In this document: positions 8,231-17,685 of the stretch, in pieces | Numbering within the stretch: position 1 is the stretch's first letter | Layout: every line of letters starts with the position of its first letter | Assembly: GCF_001283065.1 (NCBI RefSeq) | Contig: NZ_CDMK01000002.1 | Coordinates: 280,050 to 344,049, forward strand | DNA from: Helicobacter heilmannii | Lineage (GTDB): Bacteria > Campylobacterota > Campylobacteria > Campylobacterales > Helicobacteraceae | DNA: 64,000 bases | Direction: 5' to 3' | Made by a program: the position numbers and the translations under genes | Notes under the pieces: model-generated | What the model was told of the DNA's origin: nothing | The model's input: only the letters and a program-made list of their open reading frames with translations | Database searches by the model: none

Positions 8231-10144
8231 ATGGAAAACAACAAAGGACCGGGCGATCCTAGCCCCAAAAAGCCCATTTTACAAAATCCCTTAGTTTTGA
8301 TCGTGGTGTTTATCCTTGTCGCGATCGTGGCGATGCGGGTGATGAACAGCGATGATGGCTTTGGGGAGCGCTTTTTATCCACAAGCACAAAAAACATCAG
8401 CTACCACGAGATGAAAGAGTTGATTGAGAAAAAAGAAGTGGATAGCGTGAGTATCGGGCAGACTTTGATTAAAGCCACGAGCAAAGAGGGGGGCTCTAAG
8501 ATCATCTATGTGGCTAAAAGAGTGCCGGATCTCTCTTTAGTCCCGCTTTTGGACGCACAAAAGATCAATTACTCCGGCTTTAGTGAGTCTAATTTTTTCA
8601 CGGAGATTTTAGGCTGGCTCTTGCCCGTACTCGTGATTTTGGGGCTGTGGATGTTTATGGCAAGCCGCATGCAAAAGAACATGGGCGGGGGGATTTTTGG
8701 CATGGGCAGCTCTAAAAAGCTCATCAACGCTGAAAAACCTAAGGTGCGTTTCAATGACATGGCCGGCAACGAGGAAGCTAAAGAGGAGGTTGTAGAGATC
8801 GTCGATTTCTTAAAATACCCCGATCGTTACGCCTCCTTGGGGGCTAAAATTCCTAAGGGTGTGCTTTTAGTGGGCCCTCCGGGCACAGGCAAGACTTTAC
8901 TAGCTAAGGCGGTGGCAGGGGAGGCAAGCGTGCCCTTTTTTTCTATGGGCGGGAGTAGCTTTATTGAGATGTTTGTCGGTCTAGGGGCAAGTAGGGTGCG
9001 CGATCTCTTTGATATTGCCAAAAAAGAAGCCCCCAGCATTATTTTTATTGATGAAATCGATGCCATTGGCAAGAGCCGCGCAGCTGGGGGGATGATTAGT
9101 GGCAATGATGAGAGAGAGCAAACCCTTAACCAACTCTTAGCCGAGATGGATGGCTTTGGCTCAGAAAACGCCCCTGTGATCGTGCTTGCCGCCACCAACC
9201 GCCCCGAGATTTTAGATCCAGCCCTTCTACGCCCCGGGCGCTTTGATCGCCAAGTTTTGGTGGATAAACCCGATTTTAATGGGCGCGTAGAAATTTTGAA
9301 AGTGCATATCAAGCCGGTAAAACTAGCCAATGATGTGGATTTACAAGAGATCGCCAAACTCACGGCCGGATTAGCTGGGGCAGATTTGGCCAATATCATC
9401 AATGAAGCCGCTTTGCTGGCTGGGCGCAACAACCAAAAGGAAGTCAAACAACAACACTTAAAAGAGGCCGTAGAGCGAGGCATTGCCGGCCTAGAGAAGA
9501 AGAGCCGGCGTATTTCGCCCAAAGAGAAAAAGATTGTCGCCTACCACGAGAGCGGACACGCCGTGATCTCCGAGATGACAAAGGGCTCGGCACGGGTCAA
9601 CAAGGTTTCTATTATTCCAAGGGGCATGGCAGCTTTGGGCTACACGCTTAATACCCCTGAGGAGAATAAATACCTCATGCAAAAGCACGAGCTCATCGCT
9701 GAGATCGATGTCTTGTTGGGCGGACGCGCGGCTGAGGATGTCTTTTTGCAAGAAATCTCTACGGGGGCTAGCAATGATTTAGAGCGCGCCACAGATATTA
9801 TTAAGGGCATGGTGAGCTACTATGGCATGAGCGATGTGAGCGGGTTGATGGTGCTAGAAAAGCAGCGCAATTCCTTTTTAGGAGGGGGATTTGGCAGCCC
9901 TAGAGAGTTTAGCGAAAAGACCGCCGAGCAAATGGATCACTTCATTAAGACCTTGCTAGAGGAGCGCTACACGCATGTCAAGCAGACTTTGAGCGACTAT
10001 AAGGAGGCGATCGAGGTGATGGTGGGCGAGTTGTTTGAAAAAGAAGTCATTACGGGCGAGCGCGTGCGTGAGATCATTAGCGATTACGAGACAAGCCACA
10101 ACTTGGAAAGCCGCCTTGTGCCCCTAGAGGAACACGCAAGCTAG
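8231..10144 (+). CDS. ftsH: ATP-dependent zinc metalloprotease FtsH
   Basis: 637-residue inner-membrane AAA protease that removes misfolded or unassembled membrane proteins. Two transmembrane segments (about 20-37 and 125-144) flank a periplasmic domain. The AAA module has Walker A GPPGTGKT (215-222), Walker [12 protein letters not shown] (270-280) and the second region of homology ending RPGRFDRQ. The zinc site is HESGH (439-443). Length is normal. The stop overlaps the start of pssA (TAGTG), indicating coupling. Confidence 0.98.
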   Translation: MENNKGPGDPSPKKPILQNPLVLIVVFILVAIVAMRVMNSDDGFGERFLSTSTKNISYHEMKELIEKKEVDSVSIGQTLIKATSKEGGSKIIYVAKRVPDLSLVPLLDAQKINYSGFSESNFFTEILGWLLPVLVILGLWMFMASRMQKNMGGGIFGMGSSKKLINAEKPKVRFNDMAGNEEAKEEVVEIVDFLKYPDRYASLGAKIPKGVLLVGPPGTGKTLLAKAVAGEASVPFFSMGGSSFIEMFVGLGASRVRDLFDIAKKEAPSIIFIDEIDAIGKSRAAGGMISGNDEREQTLNQLLAEMDGFGSENAPVIVLAATNRPEILDPALLRPGRFDRQVLVDKPDFNGRVEILKVHIKPVKLANDVDLQEIAKLTAGLAGADLANIINEAALLAGRNNQKEVKQQHLKEAVERGIAGLEKKSRRISPKEKKIVAYHESGHAVISEMTKGSARVNKVSIIPRGMAALGYTLNTPEENKYLMQKHELIAEIDVLLGGRAAEDVFLQEISTGASNDLERATDIIKGMVSYYGMSDVSGLMVLEKQRNSFLGGGFGSPREFSEKTAEQMDHFIKTLLEERYTHVKQTLSDYKEAIEVMVGELFEKEVITGERVREIISDYETSHNLESRLVPLEEHAS

Positions 10145-10842
10145 TGAAACCGCTCTATCTCTTCCCTAATCTTTTCACGGCGAGCAGCATTTTTTTAGGC
10201 GTGATGGCGATGCTTCACGCTTCACATGGGGAATTTATGGTGGCGTGCTGGATGGTGGTGGGGAGTTTAGTTTTAGACGGGCTGGATGGGCGCATCGCAC
10301 GGCTTACCAACACCACGAGCAAGTTTGGCTTAGAGTTTGACTCGCTGGCGGATGTCGTGGCTTTTGGGGTGGCGCCAAGCCTCATCGCTTACTTTTATAT
10401 GGGGCATTTTTATGGGAGGTGGGGCATGGCCGCTTGCGCTCTGTTTGTGATTTTTGGGGCGATCCGCCTAGCCCGTTTCAATGTTACCACCCAAACCACC
10501 GATCCCTATTCCTTTATCGGTATTCCCATCCCTAGCGCGGCTGTGCTGGTGGTGCTGGGCGTGTTGATCGACAATAAATACGGGATTTTGCAAGAGGGCT
10601 GGGGCAAGTTCTTTTTAGCCTACATTGTGTTTTTGGGCGTGTTGATGGTGAGCAATATCCGCTACCCCAACTTTAAAAAAGTGCAGTGGAATTTAAAGCT
10701 CTTTGTGTTGCTGGTGTTGCTCTTGCTCTTGCTCTTTGTGCGCCCTTTGGAGGTGCTAGGCTCGTTTATGTTTTGTTATCTCTTTTATGGGCTGGCGCGC
10801 TGGGTGTTTCTCATGGCAAGGATTATATTTAAACATAAATGA
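10144..10842 (+). CDS. pssA: CDP-diacylglycerol-serine O-phosphatidyltransferase
   Basis: 232-residue integral membrane enzyme that makes phosphatidylserine, the precursor of phosphatidylethanolamine. The CDP-alcohol phosphotransferase motif DG(2)AR(8)G(3)D(3)D is visible as LDGRIARLTNTTSKFG followed by EFDSLADVVAFG. Six or so hydrophobic segments run through the protein. GTG start overlaps the ftsH stop. The small gene found between ftsH and pssA in H. pylori (from memory) is not present here. Confidence 0.93.
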   Translation: MKPLYLFPNLFTASSIFLGVMAMLHASHGEFMVACWMVVGSLVLDGLDGRIARLTNTTSKFGLEFDSLADVVAFGVAPSLIAYFYMGHFYGRWGMAACALFVIFGAIRLARFNVTTQTTDPYSFIGIPIPSAAVLVVLGVLIDNKYGILQEGWGKFFLAYIVFLGVLMVSNIRYPNFKKVQWNLKLFVLLVLLLLLLFVRPLEVLGSFMFCYLFYGLARWVFLMARIIFKHK

Positions 10843-10863
10843 CAAGAATGCAAAGGTACAACA

Positions 10864-13023
10864 ATGACAAAAGTGCAATTTTACATTGAGGGCATGACTT
10901 GCAGCGCGTGTTCTAGTGGGATTGAGCGCTCTTTGGGGCGCAAAGCGTATGTCAAAGAAGTGGGGGTGGATTTACTCAGCAAAAAAGCCTTTGTGGTCTA
11001 TGATGAAAGCCAAGCCAGCTTAGAGGACATTTTTAAGCAAATTGGTAAGCTTGGTTACAGTGCTCAAAAAAAGCCGCTCAAAGACCTTTTAGAGCCGTCC
11101 TTTTTAACCCCTAATTTAAAACTACTTTTCACCCTACTTAGCGCGCTTGTGGTGCTGTGCTTATCGATGTTCGCGCCACTCTTGCCCCTGCCCGCTTTGC
11201 TAAAAGAGCCTTTTAATAACGGCTCAGCACAACTCATTTTTACTTTAATTGCCATGCACATGGGGCGCAATTTCTACATACACGGCTTTAAGGCGTTGTG
11301 GGCGCGCCAGCCCAATATGGATAGTTTGATTGCACTTGGCACAAGCGCGGCTTTCATGTATAGCCTAGTGTTGCTCTTGCGCGCCTACAACCACACCCTG
11401 ATAGATGGCTACTATTTTGAGAGTGTGTGCGTGATTTTGCTCTTTGTGATGGGGGGCAAGAGAGTCGAGCAAAACTCTAAAGATAAAGCCCTGCAAGCCA
11501 TGCAAGAGCTCATGCAAGAGCACAACAGCACAGCCCTTAAGGTGGAAAACGGGCAAGATAGTGAAGTGGCGATTGAGAGCCTGCAGCAAGGCGATATTCT
11601 GCGTGTCTTGCCCGGGGCGTATGTCCCTGTGGATGGGGTTTTAATAGAGGGGACAAGCGAGATAGACGAGTCGATGTTAAGTGGCGAGAGCGTGCCCGTG
11701 TTTAAAAAAGAAGGCGCAAAGGTCTTTGCGGGCACGCTGAACACCCACAGCGCGTTTTTGATGCAAGCCACCCACAACAAGGCGCAAAGCACCCTAGCCA
11801 AGATTTTAGACTTAATCGCCAAGGCCCAGGGCTCTAAAGCCCCCATTGCACGGCTTGCTGATAAGGTAGCGGGGGTCTTTGTGCCCGCTGTGATCGCGAT
11901 TGCCAGCTTAGCATTTATCGTGTGGGTCTTTAAGACGGGCTTTAAGGAGGCTTTGGAGGTCTTTATCGCCGTGTTGGTGATCTCTTGTCCGTGTGCGCTA
12001 GGGCTAGCCACGCCGATGGCTCTCTTGGTGGCGCAAAAGGAGGCGGGGCTACTTGGGCTCTTTTTTAAAGACGCGAAGAGTTTAGAGCGTGCCAAAGACA
12101 TTAGCCATGTACTTTTAGACAAAACGGGCACGATCACGCTAGGTAAACCCGTGGTCAAAGAAGTGCGCCCCGCTGGTGGGGTGGCACTCTTAGACTTGCT
12201 GGGGCTATGCGCGAGTTTGGAGGCGCAAAGCGAGCATGTGATCGCCAAAAGCCTAGTTAAATACGCCAAAGAACAGGGCGCGCTTTTGCAAGAGGTGCAG
12301 GGGGTAAAGGCAAGTGCGGGGCTTGGGGTGAGCGGATTAGTTGGGGGGCAAGAGTATAGAGCGGGCAATTTGGAGTTTTTTAGCGAGGGCAACCACTTAG
12401 GCGAATTTGAGGGGATCGGGGTGTTTGTGGGCACGCCTGGAAAAATCTTGGGGCTCATTGTGCTAGAAGATCAACTCAAAGAGGGAGCAAAAGAGGCGAT
12501 AGAGGGCATGCACAGCTATGGGCTTAAAACCCTGCTTTTAAGCGGGGATCGAGAGGCGAGCGTGGCTAAAATCGCTGCTGAGCTTCAAATGGAGTATAAA
12601 GCGGGCGCAAAACCCCAAGACAAACTAGCCACTCTAGAGGACTTGCAAAAAAGCGGGGCGGTGGTGATGATGGTAGGAGACGGCTTAAACGATGCCCCGG
12701 CTCTAGCCAAAAGCGATGTGGGGGTGGTGATGGGGCTAGGCAGTGGGGCGAGTTTGGAGGTGGCAGATATACTGAGTCTAAATAACCACCCAAGTGCCGC
12801 CCTGCAGGCGATAAAACTTAGCAAGCTCACGATCACCAACATTAAACAAAATCTGTTTTGGGCTTTTTGTTATAATGCGCTGGCAATCCCCCTAGCTTGT
12901 GGCATAGCCTATCCATTCATGCTAAATCCCATGCTAGCAAGTCTAGCAATGAGCCTTAGCAGTTTAAGTGTGGTGTTCAATGCCCAGCGCCTAAGAGGGG
13001 TGCATAAAAAAATCAAAGGATGA
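10864..13023 (+). CDS. copA: copper-exporting P1B-type ATPase
   Basis: 719 residues. An N-terminal metal-binding domain carries GMTCSAC (Cys13, Cys16). Eight transmembrane segments are predicted, with the copper path motif SCPCALG, the phosphorylation site DKTGT and the hinge GDGLNDAPAL. The nucleotide-domain His motif reads SEHVIAKS, so the usual Pro after His is Val. CopA pumps Cu(I) out of the cytoplasm. It overlaps copP by four bases (ATGA), so pump and chaperone are translationally coupled. Confidence 0.96.
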   Translation: MTKVQFYIEGMTCSACSSGIERSLGRKAYVKEVGVDLLSKKAFVVYDESQASLEDIFKQIGKLGYSAQKKPLKDLLEPSFLTPNLKLLFTLLSALVVLCLSMFAPLLPLPALLKEPFNNGSAQLIFTLIAMHMGRNFYIHGFKALWARQPNMDSLIALGTSAAFMYSLVLLLRAYNHTLIDGYYFESVCVILLFVMGGKRVEQNSKDKALQAMQELMQEHNSTALKVENGQDSEVAIESLQQGDILRVLPGAYVPVDGVLIEGTSEIDESMLSGESVPVFKKEGAKVFAGTLNTHSAFLMQATHNKAQSTLAKILDLIAKAQGSKAPIARLADKVAGVFVPAVIAIASLAFIVWVFKTGFKEALEVFIAVLVISCPCALGLATPMALLVAQKEAGLLGLFFKDAKSLERAKDISHVLLDKTGTITLGKPVVKEVRPAGGVALLDLLGLCASLEAQSEHVIAKSLVKYAKEQGALLQEVQGVKASAGLGVSGLVGGQEYRAGNLEFFSEGNHLGEFEGIGVFVGTPGKILGLIVLEDQLKEGAKEAIEGMHSYGLKTLLLSGDREASVAKIAAELQMEYKAGAKPQDKLATLEDLQKSGAVVMMVGDGLNDAPALAKSDVGVVMGLGSGASLEVADILSLNNHPSAALQAIKLSKLTITNIKQNLFWAFCYNALAIPLACGIAYPFMLNPMLASLAMSLSSLSVVFNAQRLRGVHKKIKG

Positions 13024-13226
13024 GTATGCAAGAAGTACTGAAAGTGAGTGGCATGACATGCCAGCATTGCGTGGATAAGGTGGAAAAGTTTGTGGGTGAG
13101 ATTGAGGGCGTAGAGCACATTGAAGTTAAGTTAGAGCAACAAGAAGTCGCGGTAACCTTCAACCCCCCCGCCACGCTCGCAGACATTAAAGAGGCGATTT
13201 TAGACGCGGGCTACACCCTCGCGTGA
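13020..13226 (+). CDS. copP: copper-binding chaperone-like protein CopP
   Basis: 68-residue HMA domain protein with the GMTCQHC site (Cys14, Cys17). It binds Cu(I) in the cytoplasm and is thought to deliver it to, or sense it for, CopA. The start overlaps the copA stop; an alternative ATG lies two codons later. Its own stop overlaps the GTG of the following ABC exporter (GTGA). Confidence 0.94.
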   Translation: MSMQEVLKVSGMTCQHCVDKVEKFVGEIEGVEHIEVKLEQQEVAVTFNPPATLADIKEAILDAGYTLA

Positions 13227-14866
13227 AGCTCTTTTTTAGGCGTTTTGCCCCCTTTTTAAAGGGGCATGTGGGCTCATTTGTGTGGATTGTTTTAGCCTCC
13301 CTTGTGGTGGCTCTTAGCACCGCGTGGGGGACTTATTTAGTCAAACCCACCCTAGATGACATTTTCATTAAAAAAGACACCCATATGCTTAGCGTGTTGC
13401 CTTTTTTAGTGATTGTGGCTTACCTAGGCAAGAGTGGGGGCATTTACATACAGACTTATTTTACGAATTTTGTCGGCTTAGACATTGTAAAGAACCTGCG
13501 CCATAAAATGCTAGAAACCATGTTGCGTATGGAAATGGGTTTTTTTAACCGCACCCAAAAGGGCGAATTGATTTCACGCATCACCAATGACATAGCTCTA
13601 GTTAGGGCGAGTTTATCAAATTATTTAGCTGAGAGTGTTAGAGAGCTTTTAAGCGTGGTGGGGCTGATTGGCGTGGTGATTTATCAAAGCCCTAAGCTCT
13701 CCATTGTGGGGCTGGTGATCATGCCCCTTGCGGCGATCCCCTTAAGCAAAATCGTTAGAAAAGTCAAAAAACTCTCCAAAGCCAACCAAGAGACCAACGC
13801 GCGCATGACCGCAAGGCTCTCCGAGATCTTCCACAGCGTAGAAGTGATTAAAACCTCCAATGGCGAAAAGTTAGAATTGCAAGCTTTCCAAAAAGAAAAC
13901 CAAGCCTTTTTTAATTTGAGCCTAAAGAGCATTAAATACGCCGAAATCTCCAGCCCTTTAATGGAGTTTTTAGGCTCCATTGCGATCGCTTTGGTGATTT
14001 ATCTAGGCGGGTTAGAGGTGATTAAGGGGCATATCACCGTGGGGGCGTTTTTCTCTTTCATCACCGCCCTTTTCATGCTCTACACCCCCATCAAACGCCT
14101 AGTGAGGATTGCGTCCAACTTCCAAGAGGCGTTGGTGGCAGGCGAGCGCATTTACGAGATTTTAGAGCGCAAACCCGCCATTATGGACGGCGCACAGACC
14201 TTAGACACACCCATTAATAGCATTGTCTTTAATGATGTCAGTCTTGCTTATCGCGACCGCTCCGCCCTAGTCTTGCAAGACATTAGCCTAGACTTGCACG
14301 CCAACCAAATAGTTGCCTTTGAGGGCAAGAGCGGGAGCGGGAAGAGCTCTTTGGTTAATCTCATTTTACGCCTCTATGAGCCCACAAGCGGAGAGATTAG
14401 GATCAACAACACCCCCCTACAAGACCTGCAACAAAAGAGTCTAAGGGCGCAAATAGGCATTGTTACGCAAAAAGTCTTTATCTTCAGCGGTTCGGTGGCG
14501 GAGAATGTCGCCTATGGTTTGGATATTGATACGGGCAGGGTGAAAAAATGTCTAGAGCAAGCGCAGGCGTGGGAATTTGTGGTGCATTTAGGCGGGATTG
14601 AAGCCACTTTAGAGGAATTTGGGGCGAATTTGAGCGGGGGGCAAAGGCAACGCATCGCCATTGCCCGCGCCCTTTACAAAGAGGCGAGCGTGTTGATCTT
14701 TGATGAAGCCACCTCGGCACTGGATCGCTACACTGAGGAGAACATTAAACAAACCATTTACAGCTTAAGAGAGAACCGCTTAATCATCATCATCTCCCAC
14801 AACCCAAATAGCCTAGAAATGGCGGGCCATGTTTACCATTTGGAGGGGGGTAAGCTCATTAATTAG
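13223..14866 (+). CDS. ABC transporter, MsbA-like fused permease and ATPase
   Basis: 547 residues. Six transmembrane helices (about 15-290) are followed by an ATP-binding domain with Walker A EGKSGSGKSSL, signature LSGGQRQRIAIARAL and Walker B VLIFDEATSALD. The domain order and size fit MsbA-type exporters that flip lipid A-core across the inner membrane; H. pylori has such a protein. The Walker A motif begins with Glu instead of the common Gly, which is tolerated. Start GTG overlaps copP, so it is probably the last gene of this transcription unit. Lipid flipping is inferred from family, not proved. Confidence 0.88.
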   Translation: MKLFFRRFAPFLKGHVGSFVWIVLASLVVALSTAWGTYLVKPTLDDIFIKKDTHMLSVLPFLVIVAYLGKSGGIYIQTYFTNFVGLDIVKNLRHKMLETMLRMEMGFFNRTQKGELISRITNDIALVRASLSNYLAESVRELLSVVGLIGVVIYQSPKLSIVGLVIMPLAAIPLSKIVRKVKKLSKANQETNARMTARLSEIFHSVEVIKTSNGEKLELQAFQKENQAFFNLSLKSIKYAEISSPLMEFLGSIAIALVIYLGGLEVIKGHITVGAFFSFITALFMLYTPIKRLVRIASNFQEALVAGERIYEILERKPAIMDGAQTLDTPINSIVFNDVSLAYRDRSALVLQDISLDLHANQIVAFEGKSGSGKSSLVNLILRLYEPTSGEIRINNTPLQDLQQKSLRAQIGIVTQKVFIFSGSVAENVAYGLDIDTGRVKKCLEQAQAWEFVVHLGGIEATLEEFGANLSGGQRQRIAIARALYKEASVLIFDEATSALDRYTEENIKQTIYSLRENRLIIIISHNPNSLEMAGHVYHLEGGKLIN

Positions 14867-14891
14867 GCGCGCTTCTTGCCTTTTCTTTCAG

Positions 14892-14897
14892 TATAAT
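14892..14897 (+). promoter_or_regulatory. -10 box (TATAAT) before the 30-residue gene
   Basis: A perfect TATAAT in AGTATAATGGG, 33 bases ahead of the ATG at 14930, with AAGGA at 14919-14923 as ribosome site. Confidence 0.55.
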
Positions 14898-14929
14898 GGG
14901 CTTTTTAGTCCAAGATCTAAAGGATTGGC

Positions 14930-15022
14930 ATGGGACTGCTTGATAGCGTGTTGTTGGTTTTTCTCATCGGCGTGTTGGTAGGTGGCGTGGGCTATTATGT
15001 CTATATGGTGCTGAAAAAGTAG
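14930..15022 (+). CDS. 30-residue single-pass membrane peptide, unknown function
   Basis: A short frame encodes MGLLDSVLLVFLIGVLVGG followed by VGYYVYMVLKK. It is almost wholly one hydrophobic helix with a Lys-Lys end, suggesting a single transmembrane segment with the positively charged C-terminus in the cytoplasm. A perfect -10 box (14892-14897) and an AAGGA site seven bases before the ATG support expression. The frame ends at TAG 15022. It resembles in kind, not in recognised sequence, small subunits such as KdpF or CcoQ/CcoS. Function not assigned. Confidence 0.55.
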   Translation: MGLLDSVLLVFLIGVLVGGVGYYVYMVLKK

Positions 15023-15173
15023 AGCTACAGACTAAAAATATCTGTAGTGGGCGTAAAATCTTAAAGGTTTCTAAGATAGAGTTTGGGCTACAACCTACGA
15101 ACTCACTTTTTAAGCCAATAAAAATCTTTTCCTTATCTTAAAACGAGCTAAGGAGTGTTGTCAGGCGATGATC

Positions 15174-15252
15174 TATAATATTTTTTAAAGAAAATTACAC
15201 TACAATGGTCGAGCCGACAGATTTTTTAAGTGCCTTTGCTTTCTGTCTCGGC
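15174..15252 (+). promoter_or_regulatory. leader with -10 boxes and an imperfect hairpin before the FapA-family gene
   Basis: Two -10 candidates, CTATAATA (about 15174-15181) and TACAAT (15200-15205), precede a leader that contains GAGCCGACAGA (15211-15221) and TCTGTCTCGGC (15242-15252). These pair with a two-base bulge around a 20-base loop. The 15023-15170 part of the gap shows nothing I can name. Confidence 0.35.
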
Positions 15253-15293
15253 CACCTATGGTTCTTGTTGTGCTTTTGAGAAAGGGGTTGTTT

Positions 15294-17120
15294 GTGGCTG
15301 AATTTTACTCAAAAATTGTTGAAAATTGCAAAGACATCCATACCGAGCTAGAAAAAGTCTCCCAAAGTTATGGGCTTGACATGAATGACTTGTGGTTTGA
15401 TCTCATTAAAGTGCACACTTTAACAAGGTCCGAGCCACACGGGGAGTTTAAAATCCTGGACGCTGAGGGACTGAAGCAGATCGATGACGATGCCTTCTAT
15501 GAAAACCCCGCCCTAGAAGTGATCCAACGCTACGACATTTGCATAAAAAGACGGCTGTTCAAATACTTCTTTAATTTGGAAGCGTCCCCCGATGACAATC
15601 AGCTGTATGTGGTGTATGAATCCCCTTTTATGATTATCAACGATGAATGGCTCCTTGGAGAGTTGTGCGACCACATCGAAGCGTGCATGGCATATCAAAA
15701 GATTATTTTACGCCAAATGCAAGCCCAGCACACCTTCTTTAAACAAGAAATGGTGCGTTACTCTAATAAAAAAGAACTTCCAGAGCGCATCTGCATTAGA
15801 AAGTCCCACTACTCCCCCAACAAAGCAGGGTCATTCACCTTTGTACTTAAAAAATCTTGGGAGCTCAAAAATGGTGAGGAGGCTCCCGTGAACGCCATTT
15901 ATGGGGCGGGTAAGGGCGATGTGGTTTTAGAATACGTCAAACCCATTCAAGGCACATCGGGGCGGGATTTAAAAGGGCAAATAAAAGAGGTGGAGAAGTT
16001 AGAGGCAGTGCCTTTTGAGCTAGATTTTAGCAATGAGGCGTTTGTGTCCAACGAAGAGCCCACTAAAATCATCTACATTTCTAAATCCCCCCAATATGTC
16101 GCTTTCATCAACAATAAATCCCTCAAGAGTTTCACGAGAAACCAGTATGTGGAAATGAAAAACACCAATATGCCCATGTTTTTAGGTGGCGTGGAAAATG
16201 GACTAACCCTACACATCAGCTCTAAAAATGAGATCGACAACGCCATTGAAACCAACTTGCGCATCGAGGCTAAAGAGATTTATATACGGGGCAATGTGGG
16301 TAAACATGTCAAATTGGTGGCAAAAAAGATCATCATTGAGGGGCAATTGCACACCGAGAGCAGTGCAGAGGCTGAAGAGGTGCTCATCACCAACAATAAG
16401 GGTCTATGTAAGGGCAAAAAGGTCCAGTGTAAGTATGTAGATAGGGGGACCATCTTTGCCGAGAGTTGCGAAGTGGAGGCGAGCAGCGGAAGCCAAATCT
16501 ACGCTAAAGACATCAAGTTAAAACAAATCAAATCCAACAACACCTTCTATTTTTCCTCCAAATGCGAATTTGAAGCCATCGATGGGAGCGACAATAAATT
16601 TTGCTTTTCTGCCTTCGCTTCCCCCGAGAATAAAGAGATTTTGGAGCAAACCAAACAAGCCATGAATGTTTACAAGGAGAAAGCCCAAAAAGTGATGGCG
16701 CAGTACCAAAAGCTCAGTATTTTTGTGCAAAAAAACCAACCCACGATCGACAAAATCCGCAATGCCGACATCACCACCCGTAAAGTGCTCATTGAGCAAG
16801 ACGCGATCAAACAGATTTACTATGACTTCATGGATTGTTTAAAACGGGTGAAAATCCTGCATATGTACATCTCGCGTATCCAAGAGTTGAACCGCCAATT
16901 CTTGGAACGGCTCGTCAGCATCGAATCGAGCATGCAACAGGTCAAGGTCCACACCAATGGGCCATGGACGGCGTTCAACACCATCATTTATGCCCGCACC
17001 TACACTAAGGGTTCAAAGAGCCTGACCACCGAAAAGGGCGAAACAGCAGATTATATCCTGGATACACAGAGTGGAGATGTGAAAAAGATCAGCCGGTATC
17101 AGCACATCACTAGCTTTTAA
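15294..17120 (+). CDS. FapA-family (DUF342) protein
   Basis: 608 residues from the preferred GTG start at 15294, which sits behind GAAAGGGG; a frame extension to ATG 15258 adds 12 unlikely residues. The central part (about 180-480) has the polymer-forming beta-helix pattern of FapA/DUF342 proteins, with GAGKGDVVLEYVKPIQGTSG, an alternating-hydrophobic stretch IEAKEIYIRGNVGKHVKLVAKK, and a C-terminal coiled-coil. FapA-type proteins have been linked with cytoskeletal scaffolds and flagellar assembly in other bacteria. The stop overlaps the ruvA start (TAATG), so the two are coupled. Function in this organism is not known. Confidence 0.72.
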   Translation: MAEFYSKIVENCKDIHTELEKVSQSYGLDMNDLWFDLIKVHTLTRSEPHGEFKILDAEGLKQIDDDAFYENPALEVIQRYDICIKRRLFKYFFNLEASPDDNQLYVVYESPFMIINDEWLLGELCDHIEACMAYQKIILRQMQAQHTFFKQEMVRYSNKKELPERICIRKSHYSPNKAGSFTFVLKKSWELKNGEEAPVNAIYGAGKGDVVLEYVKPIQGTSGRDLKGQIKEVEKLEAVPFELDFSNEAFVSNEEPTKIIYISKSPQYVAFINNKSLKSFTRNQYVEMKNTNMPMFLGGVENGLTLHISSKNEIDNAIETNLRIEAKEIYIRGNVGKHVKLVAKKIIIEGQLHTESSAEAEEVLITNNKGLCKGKKVQCKYVDRGTIFAESCEVEASSGSQIYAKDIKLKQIKSNNTFYFSSKCEFEAIDGSDNKFCFSAFASPENKEILEQTKQAMNVYKEKAQKVMAQYQKLSIFVQKNQPTIDKIRNADITTRKVLIEQDAIKQIYYDFMDCLKRVKILHMYISRIQELNRQFLERLVSIESSMQQVKVHTNGPWTAFNTIIYARTYTKGSKSLTTEKGETADYILDTQSGDVKKISRYQHITSF

Positions 17121-17677
17121 TGCTGGTGGGTTTAAAGGGCGTGGTGGTGCACACCAGCCCCACTTTTGTAGAAATAGAAGTACAGGGCGTGGTTTACGGC
17201 GTGCATGTGGGTGTACAAACCAGCCAGCACTTACAAATGGGGGCGCAAATACACCTACACACAACCCTAGTTGTCAAAGAGGATAGCCATGCGCTCTATG
17301 GATTTTTGAAGCGGGAAGAAAAGAACTTGTTTGAGCGGCTTTTAAGGGTAAGCGGCGTGGGGCCCAAAGCCGCCCTAGCGGTCTTGTCCGTCTATGATGC
17401 GAACACCTTTAGCGCGTGTATCCAAAGCAAGGATTTAAAAGCCCTGCAAAAAGTGCCCGGCGTGGGGGCAAAAATGGCGGGTAAAATCATGCTCGATTTA
17501 GCCGGCTTTGTGGCAAGCGAAATAGAGGCTGGCAAGACAAGCGAAGTACAACAAGCCATTTTAGGTTTGCAGAGTTTGGGTTTTAAAACCGCAGAGGCGA
17601 CTAAAATTTGTAACAGCCTGCCCCAAAATTTAGACGCGGCCAGTCTCATCAAACTTGCCCTACAAAAACTCAAATAA
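17120..17677 (+). CDS. ruvA: Holliday junction branch-migration subunit RuvA
   Basis: 185 residues in three domains: an OB fold (1-65), the helix-hairpin-helix pair ([18 protein letters not shown] and [19 protein letters not shown], about 74-135) and a short C-terminal helical domain that contacts RuvB. It binds four-way junctions and recruits the RuvB motor. ATG overlaps the stop of the FapA-family gene. Confidence 0.95.
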   Translation: MLVGLKGVVVHTSPTFVEIEVQGVVYGVHVGVQTSQHLQMGAQIHLHTTLVVKEDSHALYGFLKREEKNLFERLLRVSGVGPKAALAVLSVYDANTFSACIQSKDLKALQKVPGVGAKMAGKIMLDLAGFVASEIEAGKTSEVQQAILGLQSLGFKTAEATKICNSLPQNLDAASLIKLALQKLK

Positions 17678-17685
17678 GGTTTTTT

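Noticed and set aside
8827-9522. 231-residue minus-strand frame opposite ftsH
   Set aside because: Shadow of ftsH caused by its codon bias; no ribosome site and no recognisable motif.
11412-12458. Long open frame on the minus strand (348 residues) opposite copA
   Set aside because: It is Ser/Ala/Pro-rich with no family pattern, and lies wholly opposite copA, whose motifs are all intact.
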